From contig JACTVC010000001.1 in assembly GCA_018417955.1 (NCBI GenBank), positions 248,001-312,000 on the forward strand: DNA of 64,000 nucleotides, given 5' to 3'. Of this stretch, positions 1-11,037 are shown one piece after another; the stretch's first letter is position 1; each line of letters begins with the position of its first letter. Below the pieces are notes generated by a model. The model ran no database searches. It saw only the letters and a program-made list of their open reading frames with translations, and was not told where the DNA came from. Origin of the DNA: Laccaria trichodermophora. Lineage: Eukaryota; Basidiomycota; Agaricomycetes; Agaricales; Hydnangiaceae. The position numbers were made by a program, and so were the translations under genes.

Positions 1-1199
1 ATTGTGCTACAGAGTATACCACACCGTCACTGTTGCGATCAGCCGACTGACCAGTACTAACACCACCCCCGACCAGATTGGCAGGGCTCACGGCTAAAAC
101 CTACTTCGAGGGGTCACCGGCAGGCCCCCCCACCGACAACCAAAACTCACCGCAACCCAGGACGAGCGCGACTGACCTCGACCGTCTCATCTGCAACAGA
201 AATGGTACACTACAGACACAGGACGAAAAGCAAACACATGCAGCACAACACGAAAGCCCTACAGAGAGAGGCCACTGGGATGCCTTGACCTCAGCTATAA
301 GACCCGGAATTGAATCAGGGTGGGCGAGGTTTACAGGGACTTCCAGCTGAAGGTGGGAGAGGAGTCCAAAGACAATGTCCCCAAGAAGGCCTTTTCTCTG
401 TATGCAGGAGGCAAGCGCCGGTCAAGAGGGGCGCGGGCATAGTGATGTGCAGGTAGTAGTTTGAGCAATTATCGTAGATACCGCGAGGATGGTGTGATCA
501 CTGCTGAGTCTGTGAAGAGGAGAGCACACACAGAGGTTTTGTGGAGTCCAAAAGAAAGAACTACTATCACAAAAACTACAAAGACCAATATGAGCTCAGT
601 TTGACGCTTTGTTGATGCAATGACATGCAAAAGAGAAACCGGTGGGTTGACTTGAACGTCACCCCAACCGGTTTGAAGTTTGAACTCGTCGACAAAGTTA
701 GTGTTTGTCTGCAATGACCAATATGGGCAACACACTCGGGATGGGACGAAACAGAATACCCTTGCTCGAGGGAGACCCATCACGAGAAACGTCGCTGAAG
801 ACGAGGACAAGGGTGCGCCTGACTTGCAGAGCGTCTTATGATGCACCTGACTTGCAGAGCATCTTAGAGGTGCACTCATGAAAGGCAAGCGCAGAAAACA
901 GAGGCGATGGCAAAAGGATGTGTGCCACCTCACTGTGAATGCGCTCGACGTGCAAAGCGTCTTGAAAAGGTGTGGCGATTGTGGCTCAGAGCAGATATGC
1001 TCTTCATGCCAGCCACGCCCACGCGGGCACCATATTTTTGCGCTCGACCTGCAGAGCGTCTGAGACCCACATCTTGTGTGGACGAGGGCAAGGCTTCGTG
1101 CAAGCTTCGTGACCCGAAATCATGAGAGTCCCCAACGCTTTGCAGGGTAACCGGTAACCCTTCACATAATGTAGTTCGTTGGTGGACATGCATGGAGCT
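1..1199. other. gene-free stretch with a short dispersed motif
   Basis: No convincing coding region is visible on either strand. Open frames at 78-350 (+) and 469-933 (-) have no recognisable motifs and low-complexity composition. A 20-bp motif of the form CTSGACNTGCARAGCRTCTK occurs four times on the + strand, starting near 819, 847, 944 and 1043, with diverged spacers between. This looks like decayed repetitive DNA rather than a gene. The first 450 bases could be old transposon sequence, but I recognise no domain there. Confidence 0.4.
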
Positions 1200-1229
1200 A
1201 GGGCCGTATCCTGCGTTGACGCCATCCCC

Positions 1230-1955
1230 GGGATAGCCAGCATAGGACGAAGAGTCAAGTTGACGTTAGGAAATGGGGGTGAAGGTTGGCGCGGTTGGGC
1301 TGGGAGACACATGTCTCAGAACCCCTTGTCAACGCTACGAACGCCACCTCTGGTGAGGGGCCGTTGCGCACTGATGTCGTCCCCGAGACAGTCAGGAATG
1401 GGTGGAGGTCGAATGGTTGGGCCGATGCAGCCAAATGAACTTGGTATCGGCTTAACGCTATGAACAACCTCTGGCTAGGGATGGCTGCCCGCGCTGATGT
1501 CATCCCCGAGACACAGTCAAGTTCGCCTTGGGAAATGGGGGTGGAGGTCGAGCGGTTGGGCTGGGAGCGGCATGTCTCAAAACCCTGGGTCAACGCCATG
1601 AACGCCTCGTTTGGCTAGGGGTTGTTGCCTGCGCTGATGTCTTCTCTGAGATAGCCGGCGCAGCAGTAGTCAAGTTCGCGTTGAGGAATGGGGGGTGGAG
1701 GCCGAACGACTGGGCTGGGAGCGGTATGTCTCAGAACCCTGGGTCAACGCCATGAACGTCTCCTTTGGCTGGGGGCCGTTGCCTGCGTTGATGTGTTCCC
1801 CGAAATAGTCAGCGCAGCAGTAGTCAAGTTCTCTTTGGGGAATGGGGGGTGGAGGTCGAGCAATTGGGCTGGGAGCGACATGTCTCAGAACTGGCTCAAC
1901 GCCAAGAACGCTAGGCCGTTGCCTGCGTTGATCTCGTAGCAGGGATAGGCAAGTT
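1230..1955. repeat. degenerate minisatellite, five units plus a partial
   Basis: A tandem repeat whose units share the core AATGGGGGGTGGAGG followed by a conserved GGTTGGGCTGGGAG and ATGTCTCAGAACC. The cores lie near 1272, 1397, 1533, 1687 and 1841. Unit length is therefore about 125, 136, 154 and 154 bp. A partial sixth unit (GGCCGTTGCCTGCGTTGAT) ends near 1955. The last two full units are the most alike, so growth was probably most recent at the right edge. Several ORFs read through the array in both directions, but their frames change between units, so it is not coding. It ends about 190 bp before the deaminase gene. Confidence 0.85.
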
Positions 1956-2145
1956 CGCGGCATCGTGTCGTGGTAGAAGGCCGTAAAATGATGCAGAGAG
2001 CTCATTATTGCTCTATCGTCGATTGAAGGGATTTGTAGAAGAATCATACTCACCAACTGTATGGTCGATGTAGTAGAGGAGAAACAACAAGTACATACAT
2101 CTTTTCGTTCCACGACTCATCTCCAATAGCCCACACAATACAGCA

Positions 2146-4158
2146 ATGCCCGAGGGTGCCAGTTACTACGAAGGGAGGATCATGGCTATGTCCAAACTTA
2201 TAACCCACATTTCTCGCCAGGCCGCCTTTTCCTTTCCAGGACCTCCCGAATCAGTTGAATCTCAAGCATTCTACCATATAGCCACTCTTCTGATGCAAGG
2301 TTCTGCCGATAAAGGGCACGCTAGAGATGTAATAGCGGTCACTGAGGTCCAACAGCAGAGGGGTGCATCTTTTACTTCTCCGGGCTTGGACAAGCCAGCT
2401 CAGGCTCCCTCTTTGCCTGACATCAACGATCGCCTTGTAGAGATACATATCACCATAGCACAGAACCAATCCACTGAATCCTCTTCCGATGGTCACACCG
2501 TCTCCCCTGTACGTGCTTTGACAACGCCAGTTGACGCAATTCTCGAGGCCGCGTACATTGTGTTATCTGAAACTTGTTGCACCATTGCTAAAATCCCTCC
2601 CAAGTCGGCAAGAGATACCAGTCTCCATGGAGCAGCATGCTGCAGACATCTTCAAGTGTCTTAAATCGACCGAAAACTCCATCGAACTGCACCTGGCTCA
2701 TGTTACTTTGAAGCCAGTTACATGGCACTATCTGTAATCGTCGCGCGATGTTTTCCAAAAATATCACGAAGAGTGGAAGCGGTTAAACACCTATTCAGGT
2801 CAAGATTTTTAGAGAGACTGTTAGAAAAGAAGCTGGACCTATCTGGAGAACTTGAGGTCAATTCACCAAGGCAGGTTCGGGTACTCCAGGATGGTGGATG
2901 CCGGTATATTGAAGTCGGTGCTAAACTAGAAGCACTCTTCACGTCCAATGGTGTTGCATCAAAAACTCTTGACAGTGTTACCTATTTCCTTTTTGACACC
3001 AGCTCTGTGATGGGATGGGTGAAAACTCTTGTCGCCGTCCACAATTCCATCAAGGTCTCAACCCGGGACTGGCCAACCCAGAGGTCAGTGTGGCGGACTC
3101 TCTATGCCCAGTTGGAGCAGTTACATTGGATGGTCTACCTTCTTGGCAGTTATTATGATGCCATTCTGCGGCTCCAGGGCGTGGTCAACTTTCTTCAAGA
3201 GAATCTTCAAGGAAATTATGCTCCCAATGATTTGTGTAAGCATCTCTTCAGAACATTAATTTCAGATTAACTTACTTGTGAATGCAGATGGCACTCCCTT
3301 GCTTAGCGATGCTGATGCAGATGGCAGTGAGGCTGACAGAGCCGATACGCTTTCTGACATTGGCAGTGACGGCCGCGAACCTGCTGGCCAGATTCCATTG
3401 AGGTATTTCAGAGCTATCGTGGCCTGGAATCAAGCCTACGCATGGCTAGAGTCTTCCAAGGTTTTCCGCTCACCAAGGGGAGCATTGTCCTTAAACATTG
3501 TCAAAATCCAGGTCCTGAAGCTGGCAGCCACTCCAATAAGAACACTGCTTGATGAGTTTCTAGAGACATACAATGGAACTATGAAACAGTCACAGGAGAT
3601 CAGAAGTCTGGAACAGATGGGCGACGATTTCAAGGGGACAGTACATGCGGAGGCCGTCTTAATGGCACTTATCAAAGAGTGCTCTAAAGTGCAGACTACG
3701 TTACCACACAAGCTTGTTCGTGTCCTTAAGGTCATGCTCAACTTTCCGTTTAATTGTGCTGGTTACTGATGGTTACTGGTTTGCAGGATGCCAACAAGAT
3801 TGATGTGGCAAAGAAGTGCTGCTGGATGTGCAATCAGCTCCGAGAAGCCATGGCAGAGCAGGGCTCAACTTTCAGCCTGCCAGGCAGCAGTGGTATTGTC
3901 TTTGCATGGGCGCCTCCCATGGGCCTGGACTTGGGAATTTTGAAACGCCTCGAAAATCAATTGAAAAATGTACTGTGGCAATGCCTCTACAAATACGCAG
4001 ATCATGCTTTGCAAAAAGCACAGAGCCACCAATCGTCACCCGCCACGGATTTTATGGAGGTATCATTTTCCGACTTTCAGCTCACGAAAGAAAGACAATC
4101 GGAGTTGGAGGGTGATGAGGAAAACATGTTAGGAGGTGTGGTAGAGCGTCGTCGTTGA
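2146..4158 (+). CDS. OTT_1508-like zinc-dependent deaminase domain protein
   Basis: A multi-exon gene. The first exon begins MPEGASYYEGRI. The later exons form an alpha-helical body, and a C-terminal module carries HAEAVLMAL (about 3645-3671) and KKCCWMCNQL (about 3811-3840). These match the H-x-E zinc/catalytic motif and the C-x2-C motif of the cytidine deaminase-like superfamily. The spacing and the trailing SGIVFAWAPP resemble the OTT_1508-like deaminases common in fungal genomes. Clear junctions are GTAAGC at 3236 to CAG at 3287, and an intron ending in CAG at 3786 whose donor is GTCATG at 3731 or GTTCGT at 3716 (both keep frame). Junctions between 2550 and 2760 are less certain. The natural substrate is unknown. 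The tail is acidic and ends VVERRR. No neighbour suggests a pathway. Confidence 0.65.
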
Positions 4159-5611
4159 ATTGAAGGTGTAAAGTTTGTAGAAAATGTAAGTATTAACAGC
4201 AAAAGAATGGACTGCGTCAATTGGCTTTGGGTCGTTGTTTTGATGGGTACAGGTAAGGGTTTTAAGAAACCCGGGGACACAAACTTTTGTGCGGGTGTGG
4301 CTCTAAAAGTCACCAAGCAACCTCGCAAGGGCAGTGCGAGTGTCAATTGGCACAGCCGTGCAGCCTTGCGAGGTCAAAGGCGTGGGGCTCGAGAGGAGGA
4401 GGGAGGTGAGGTGGTGGAGCCAGAAGATGGGAGTGTTGTCCCGCTGGTTGGGGGGCGCAATCGCGGCAGATGTGCGGTCGTTCGTCGTCGTCGTCGTGTG
4501 TCATCATCATCGTTCGTCCATTCTTGGTGAATGATAGGCTTCAGTGTCATGGTGGAAGACGACAGTGAAGGTCATGTTCCCTTCCATTAACTACCCCCTG
4601 CAATCATCGGTCCTTACTAGCAACAAAAGATGAAACATACCTTCTCCTCCTTCATCCGCTTATCCCCCCTTCTTCGTTATCGGTATCCCCTTTTCTACTT
4701 CCACTGCCTCCTCCTGCGTCTTTCCCTGCGCCTGCCCTCGTCCCAACAAACGCGTGAACGATGGCTCAACTCCGCAGCTTACCACGGCGTGTAAAGATTC
4801 GTACGGTGACGTTGAGAAAGCGAAGCTGCGTAGTGGGTCGAGGTGCGTTGTTTGCGTGAATGTTGTGAGGTGTGTTGGATGGTAAGTTAGATGCGGGGTG
4901 AGGTGGTACGTGCGTTGGCACCTGCGTCGTTCTTCTTAAAACATCTATGCGAAGATAGAAATAGAACGACAAACCTTCCACCTCATCCTTCGCTTCAACG
5001 ATATACACCACCCCCCAGACTCAGCTGCAAACCTAGCATGAGGCTCGAAAACCCACGGTCTGAACCTGAAAGCAACGTGTTATCCCAACATTGCACGGGG
5101 AACAGAGATCTTCAAGTTAGACAATCCGCAGAGACGCGCGAGGCGCGCGTATTCAGCCGCTGCCTCCTACTGATTCCGACTCTTCCTTGCGATGTCATAT
5201 ATGAACCACGCACTGGGTGGTCAAGGGCCAGAATGGAGGAAGCGTTTCGTTCGTTGGTTGCTGAAAATCGACCTTTCGTGGTAGAAGAATGCGGGAGAGC
5301 ATCAGGGTTGAATGGGTGGATGGAAGAGCTCGGGCGCTCGAACGGCGTGGGATGAGAGAGGTGGAATGAGACGAAAACGGTTTGGGTGCCGGAGGGGGTC
5401 GGAGTCGGAGGAGCGCAGGATGACGACAATTGTTGGGAGACTGTTTTCGTGAGACATGTAAAATCCGCATATGTCTTCCAAAAGAAATCGTGATCAACAC
5501 CATTGATCTTAAGGATGAGGATGAATAGGCAACTGCAAAGGTTGGGGTGCTGAGGCCACCGATGGTCCTTTATTTGATGGCCAGCCCACGAAACCGGCCG
5601 ACCTTGTTTGG
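4159..5611. other. intergenic, no supported gene
   Basis: This is the space between the 3' ends of the deaminase gene (+) and the next gene (-). It contains short trinucleotide runs (CGT repeats near 4481-4499, CAT repeats near 4501-4511). A small open frame starts at the ATG at 4761 (MAQLRSLPRRVKIRTV) and could splice to a downstream segment, but it resembles nothing I know. A long minus-strand open frame covers 5112-6149, but its part below 5612 lies beyond the natural stop of the neighbouring spliced gene and looks non-coding. Confidence 0.4.
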
Positions 5612-7236
5612 TCAATGGGAATACGAGCTGGACGAAGTTTCCTGTAGGCGGAATTGAGGGGGCGGCAAGTTCACGGGGAGTTGAGTCGGCGACGCTGTAG
5701 TAGAAGAGAACCGACATTTCAAGGTATTGCCAGGCGCATTTCTTAAGCCTTCGAAGGCACCTTCCATGTTGCGGCGTAAATTCTGTTGACATAAGAAGAT
5801 GGGTCTTGGGAGAGTAGGCAAAAGAACGTACTGGATCACTACCGCAAAATTCGAGCGGCAGGCAGGATACGATCCTTTCTATCTCAATCTGAACGAAAAA
5901 AAGTAAGCAAATATTTTGCAATAAAATGGTCCAGCACGTGCACTTCTTTCCTTCTCTTTGGAGGTTAGCTTCACCTGACTTGTTACCCGATCCTGATGCA
6001 AGAGCTGTTGCAGCCGTCGTATTGCCTGCATATGTCAAATCGGCTTCGGTGGTTTCTGACAATGCTGTCTTTTCGGCCAGCATCTGCACCTCTCGTTCGC
6101 AATTTATCCCCTCCATTTTCGCCTTGAGAGCTTCCGTGGTCGCCAGCACTTCGTCGTCTGAAACAAAGACGAAATGAGAACTTTAAGGTATAATCAAGTT
6201 ATGCGGGCTGTCGCTTCCACGAATATAGATGTGCGTTGTGTAGCTGCAGGGAATAGGAAAAGCATAGCGTAATGCGAAAGGGTCAGTGGCGTCAGGGGGC
6301 GGCCTATGAGCGCTATGGCGCTTGAGGGGGTCATCTGCGGGCGTGTGCGGTGGGTTCTCGTTACCAGTCTTAGTTGGAATCTGCGTTCTTTGCAGGGTGG
6401 TTGGGATGGATATCGTTGAGATGAAGGGAAGGAGCGACGTACGCCTTTGTGAGTTCTGGGATGACTTCTTCTCGTACTTCACTGCAGGGGGATCGTACTG
6501 TCGCCAAACCAACAAACCATACTCATCCCGACCAACAACACCCCCCTTCTTCAGCTTCTCCCCCACACCACCAACAGGATGGTTCAAATTTGCCGGTCCA
6601 GGTCCCTGCGCAAAACCCCACTGAAGTACGAAAGCCTGGTATATCTCATCAGACGAAGACGAAGGGGAGGGTGACGGCGAAGGCGCCTGCAAAGATCCTC
6701 TTCGGGGTGTAGTAGGCGATGGGGAAGGCGAATTAGAGTGTGTCGTTGTTGTTGACTTGTGTGGTGTAGGACGTATACGAAAACACCGGCACAGGAACCG
6801 GGACTTGCACGCTCTCCTCCTCCTCTTCATCCTCCTCCTCTTCCTCCTGTATGAGCGTCTCACTCCCACTCCCACTTGACGACTCAAACAAAAAAGCCGG
6901 GGCCTTCTCCTCCCTCTCCCTCCTTGAACTAGAAACAGCCGACCTAGGTGGAAAATGCATGCTCTTCTTAAGAATGTTATCCAGCAAAAGTGCTGGGAGG
7001 GTCGTTTTGGTTTTGGGTCCTGGAGGTGTCGGGAGGGGTGGTGGTGAAGATTTCGGAGTTGTCGAGGGTTCAGTAGACTTGGGAGTAGTACCAGACAGGC
7101 GACGAAGACGAAGACTTGGCACCACACCAACCCCAATGCTTTTGAGGCGGGTTAGCGTGATTTGGGCTTTTTCTTGGGTTGTCGTTGGGGACAATAGTCT
7201 ACAGTGATGTTGAAAGCATATGCCATCGCCAAACAT
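5612..7236 (-). CDS. unrecognised conserved-looking protein with acidic stretch
   Basis: I do not recognise a family. The minus-strand gene starts MFGDGICFQHHCRLL at 7236. An N-terminal half rich in S/T-P (TPKSTEPSTTPKSSPPP) and basic residues is followed by an unbroken Glu/Asp run (EEEEEDEEEEE). A short intron ending in TTTGCAG then joins YTTQ to APSPSPSPSSSSDEIYQAF and the best-ordered segment, LQWGFAQGPGPANLNHPVG and GRDEYGLLVWRQYDPPAVK. A further exon reads DDEVLATTEALKAKMEGIN, probably helical. The last exon begins NLRRNMEGAFEGLR and ends QETSSSSYSH at 5612. Junctions in the middle are uncertain. Polar, tail-rich and without membrane segments, it may be nuclear or cytosolic. It starts 71 bp from the divergent Afi1-like gene. 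Confidence 0.6.
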
Positions 7237-7307
7237 TGATTATTATTCGATACTTCAGTCCCAACAAACTCAGGTTCAAATTACCCAATTGCACGTAGTA
7301 CTGTCCA
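7237..7307. promoter_or_regulatory. 71-bp shared divergent promoter
   Basis: Only 71 bp separate the start codon of the minus-strand gene (7236) from that of the Afi1-like gene (7308). The stretch is AT-rich (ATTATTATTCGATACTT near 7239-7255) and has no clear TATA box. Both genes must share this space or use elements inside each other's 5' coding region, unless the true start codons lie further inside either gene. Confidence 0.5.
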
Positions 7308-10300
7308 ATGGGAAATGGCAATCACTGCTCCTTCGTCCTGCTTGCTGAGTTCCATATCTTTGAAGGTGCTCAGCTCAAGTATCAATTTCCTCAGCCTTTA
7401 GGTATCGATGAAAGGTCGGATTTGATTCATTCACACCCTGAATTTATAGTACTTATGGTAATCTACACAGTGTTCTTGCAATGTCCATGCTTCCAGACGG
7501 CGCTGAGACCCAACTGGATGACTGGACCATTTTCTTTCTCAACCAGACACCTTTCAATACTATCTCTCCTGTACTCGCCTTGGATACACCTGAGGTATCA
7601 CCAGTCGGACTTCCAGGTGGCGAGGTCAACGGCGTTAAAAATGACAAGCCTGAACTTCTGTGTGTGTTGAACCTGGTTAGAACCAAACATGACAAGTCGC
7701 TAGATCGGTAGGTTTATACCACTTTCATGTCTTGCTGAACCCATGTTCTTCGTGCAACTCGTATAGGGGAGCCAAAGTGCTCGCGCTTGCGATATGCACG
7801 CGTCATCCATTCATCCAAATCTTCAAAGTGAGTATACCTACCATTTTATGTTGAAATCGGCGTTGAATTTTTATAATATTGGAAGCCATTCCTTCTGATG
7901 GCTTTGGACGACTATTTTTCGGACCCTTCCCAGGACTGCCTCGCGCGCCTCTTTGATGCCGTCAACTCCATGGACCTATCAGGGGCCCCCATCTTAACTC
8001 GACAGGAAAAATTGATTATGCGTTCTTCGGAACGTAAAGACATCTTCGCAGAGAAGTTTTCTCATGTTGCTTCTCAACAAAGCTGGGGCTTTGGTAACTC
8101 CGGCCTCGGTTCGAAAGCCGTTTTTAAACATAAATCCTCTCATTCTAACGAATCATCGTCGAGCTTTGAGGATGGGCTTCTCATGAGGAATCGAGAAAGA
8201 GACCGCCGTCAGGATGACAATCGGATCAAAAGGCAGGACCCACAACCAGAGAAAGATCCTGAAAATGGTGTTCCGCAACCTGGTCAAAATCAGTCACAGA
8301 ATTCACCCTCAGACTCATCTTTTTCGCTAGGCGGAAGTGCAGTCTGGGTCGGTGATGAAAGTGGGTTGGACTTGGTCCCAAAAGGTCACGCGGGAGATTC
8401 GAGTAGTCTCCTGTCCCTTGTTGGAAGCAACACATTGGTTAGCTCCTCCAGAAAACGCAGGTCAACGGATGCGTCTTCATTCTCATCCCAAACTCATGGT
8501 CGAGAGCAAACATATCGACCACTTAACCCTCAGCAATCACATTCTTATCATGATCCACATCTGCGTTCTGGGATGGCCAAAGATACCCATTTCTACCATA
8601 CCTCTGTGGCGTATAAAGATCACCACTTGCCAATCAAAATGCCATTAGCCACTTTTTCCGAAGAAGTTGGAGATGTAGGTTTCATTGTTCAGTCGACTCG
8701 CTTTGTGTGACGGAACCCACAGTACTCATTAATCACCCTTATCAAAGTCTTTTCTTCTTATCAGCAGGTTTCCGGACCCCTGCACCCTCACCTGCATACA
8801 AACGGTCCACAGACTCATCCTATCATCATGTTGTTCAACGCACTTGTCACCGGGAAGCGTATCATCTTCCTGGGACACAAACGGCCTGCCGGAGAAGTTT
8901 CAAGCTTCGTTCTTTCTGCCTGCGCACTTGGTTCTGGATGCGGAGCCGTGTTGAGAGGGTTCGTTGAACGTTCCTTTCCATATGCCAATTTGAACAATAG
9001 AGATGAATGGGAGGCGGTGTAAGTTCAGCGCAGCTCAATCACCTGGTCAAGTAGCTAAATCTTTTTTTTTGCAGCCCTGCCTACATTGCGGGAGTGACAA
9101 ATCCTATCTTTGAGTCGTCGCGTCAGTGGGATTTGCTACTGGACATTGGCTCGGGTAACGTCACCGTCGCCAAAGATATCCATATGACATATCCAGCAAC
9201 GAATACTGTAGGATTGGGTGCCCCCACTATCACCCGATCGGGTACCCTGAAGACTGAATCCTCTGTCGGCGGCGAGGACGACATTGCAAGGATCACCAGG
9301 GAAGGATCAAAGTCTGACTTTGCTGCCAAGGACAATAATGCCGATAAATTGTTTATCGAAGACGTTTGTTTCTTTCATCGATTTTGCAGCGACACTTGAT
9401 GCTCAATTCCATGGCTGGCAGATACGTGCGGCCATTGAAGACCACTTTGGTGAAAGTTTAGTACGTACCAGATTTACTGAATATGTGATGCGTTTTGTTC
9501 GCCTCGCATCTCGGTATGAAGAAGAGACAACGGGTACCACAAAATTCGGCTTTCCAAGTTCCTTGTTTTCAGAAAGTCCAGGTAGACTTCCACATCTTGG
9601 AGGCGGCATCGCTTTTGGCGACGAGGCTACGTGCTTCAAGGAATTAATGGCCAATGCTCATCGCATTGAAGCGTGGCGAAAAACAAATAGCTATCAATAT
9701 CTTGTCGCGGTGCATACTCAACGGGCTGTTGTCTTTGACTTTATGCTGACTTAGAAGCGGGCAGGATTACCCCAAATACCAAGCAAACCTGGCGATCAAA
9801 GGCTTTGATGTTCTCCATCAACTCTTTCGCCTTCGATACACAAAGAATATCACAGAAGCTGAGACTTTGGCCATCATGCGTACCCTTGCAGACAATGTCA
9901 GGTCTTACGATCAAGTGGTGGAGGCTAGTTCTTGTTCAGATATGCATTATCAGGTTTATCTAACGGTTTATCCCTTAGCTCCTGTCTTGGCTCCCTCATG
10001 GGGGGGGCTTGTTGTATCTCGGTTTTGGTCTGTTACACCAGCGAGAAGGGGTGAGAGATGCAACGGTTGATTTATTCAACCAACTCCGCGCGTATCCTGT
10101 GAGTGTGAGTTTATCTCTCCGGGTCACTTTGCTGAAGATGAATCAGGTGGGGGTTTTGTTCTTGCAAAGTCTCAACCATTTCCAACGATATGCTTATGTG
10201 CGTCAAGCGCATGCAAGGGAGAAGAGAACTGAGCAACAGCAATTTTCGGATGTTGCTCACCCCACACCGACATTTTCATCCAGAACACATTCAAATTCGA

Positions 10301-10317
10301 TCGTGGGTTCTGGCTGA
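7308..10317 (+). CDS. AFI1: Afi1/MesA-like DENN-family protein (Arf3-interacting, polarity)
   Basis: The N-terminus reads FVLLAEFHIFEGAQLKYQFP, then (after an intron at 7415-7470) VLAMSMLPDGAETQLDDW and TIFFLNQTPFNTISPVLALD. This is the docking domain of Afi1 for Arf3. A long polar linker follows (about 7900-8650). The SPA/DENN half then carries IIMLFNALVTGKRIIFLGH, VLSACALGSGCGAVLRGF, AGVTNPIFESSRQWDLLLDI, and a C-terminal LLYLGFGLLHQREGVRDATV with VGVLFLQSLNHFQRYAYVR. Stop at 10317. In yeast Afi1 links Arf3 to polarised growth, and in Aspergillus the relative MesA stabilises the polarity axis at the hyphal tip. I infer a similar role at membranes. It shares a very short divergent promoter with the gene at 5612-7236. 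Several junctions after 9000 are inferred. Confidence 0.85.
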
Positions 10318-11037
10318 GATGATCGGGGATGACCATTTTCAGGTGCACTCAGACTTGATCTTTCACGTTTTTGTGCTGATACATTTTGAATAAAGGCGTT
10401 TGTTTTGTGGTGTCAGACTAGCCCGTTACCGGGACATACGGCATGGGTATTAGTTTTGATGGTGAGTGGGAATTGAGTGGGAAGGAGTTGCTACTTGTAC
10501 GAAGAAATTTAATTGACTTGGAAATAAGTATTCACGCAGAGAGAGAGATTTTTTGCGGGATGAAATGACCGTGATGAGAGACTGATGAGAGAAAAATGAT
10601 ATGATGGGATGCAGCACGTGGGGATGAAACAAGCGAAAGAAATAGCTTGGCATGGCAGAGGAAGCAATTTCCTTCCCTGGATGCATCAACCTGCACCTGT
10701 GAATTGCCTATGAAGCGCAGCAGGAGCGCAGGGTCCGAGTAATCAGGAGGAAGCTTCAGTCTGTTAAGTGCTTCAGAAATCCCGTAGGATCCGTGATCAA
10801 GAAGTGTCATGGAGGGCTGTGCTTCCAAAAAAGCGCGATCTCAGTATATTATGGCCCTACCATACTGACTTCTTTCTTCAACCTTCCGTTTCTCCCTTCT
10901 CGCCATTTCATGTCTCTTTCTTCTTCTTCCCTCTAGTTTCTTTACGTCTGCCGCTCTCCCATCATTCCGCGACCTTTTGCTCTGGAGCCAGCAAATCTAC
11001 CCCGTGTCACTGTATATAATATTATAATCTCCCTTTA
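10318..11037. other. intergenic with pyrimidine-rich promoter of the downstream regulator
   Basis: No gene seen. About 10860-10960 is a strongly CT-rich tract (TTTCTTCTTCTTCCCTCTAG and similar), typical of fungal core promoters. A TATA-like TATATAATATTATAATC lies about 10 to 30 bp before the ATG at 11038, probably too close to be a classical TATA box for that start codon. The minus-strand ORFs at 10450-10828 have no motifs. Confidence 0.45.

Noticed and set aside
1179..2113. open frames running through the minisatellite on both strands
   Set aside because: The repeat units change frame from copy to copy and the translations (for example repeated MSQNP and RLGAAC) reflect the repeat only.
4207..4530. 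107-residue open frame MDCVNWLWVVVLMGTGKG
   Set aside because: It begins in the 3' region of the deaminase gene and continues into Arg/Val-rich microsatellite translation; no splice or motif support.
5112..6149. 345-codon open frame on the minus strand
   Set aside because: Only its first part (DDEVLATTEALKAKME) belongs to a real exon of the gene ending at 5612. The rest runs through introns and intergenic DNA.
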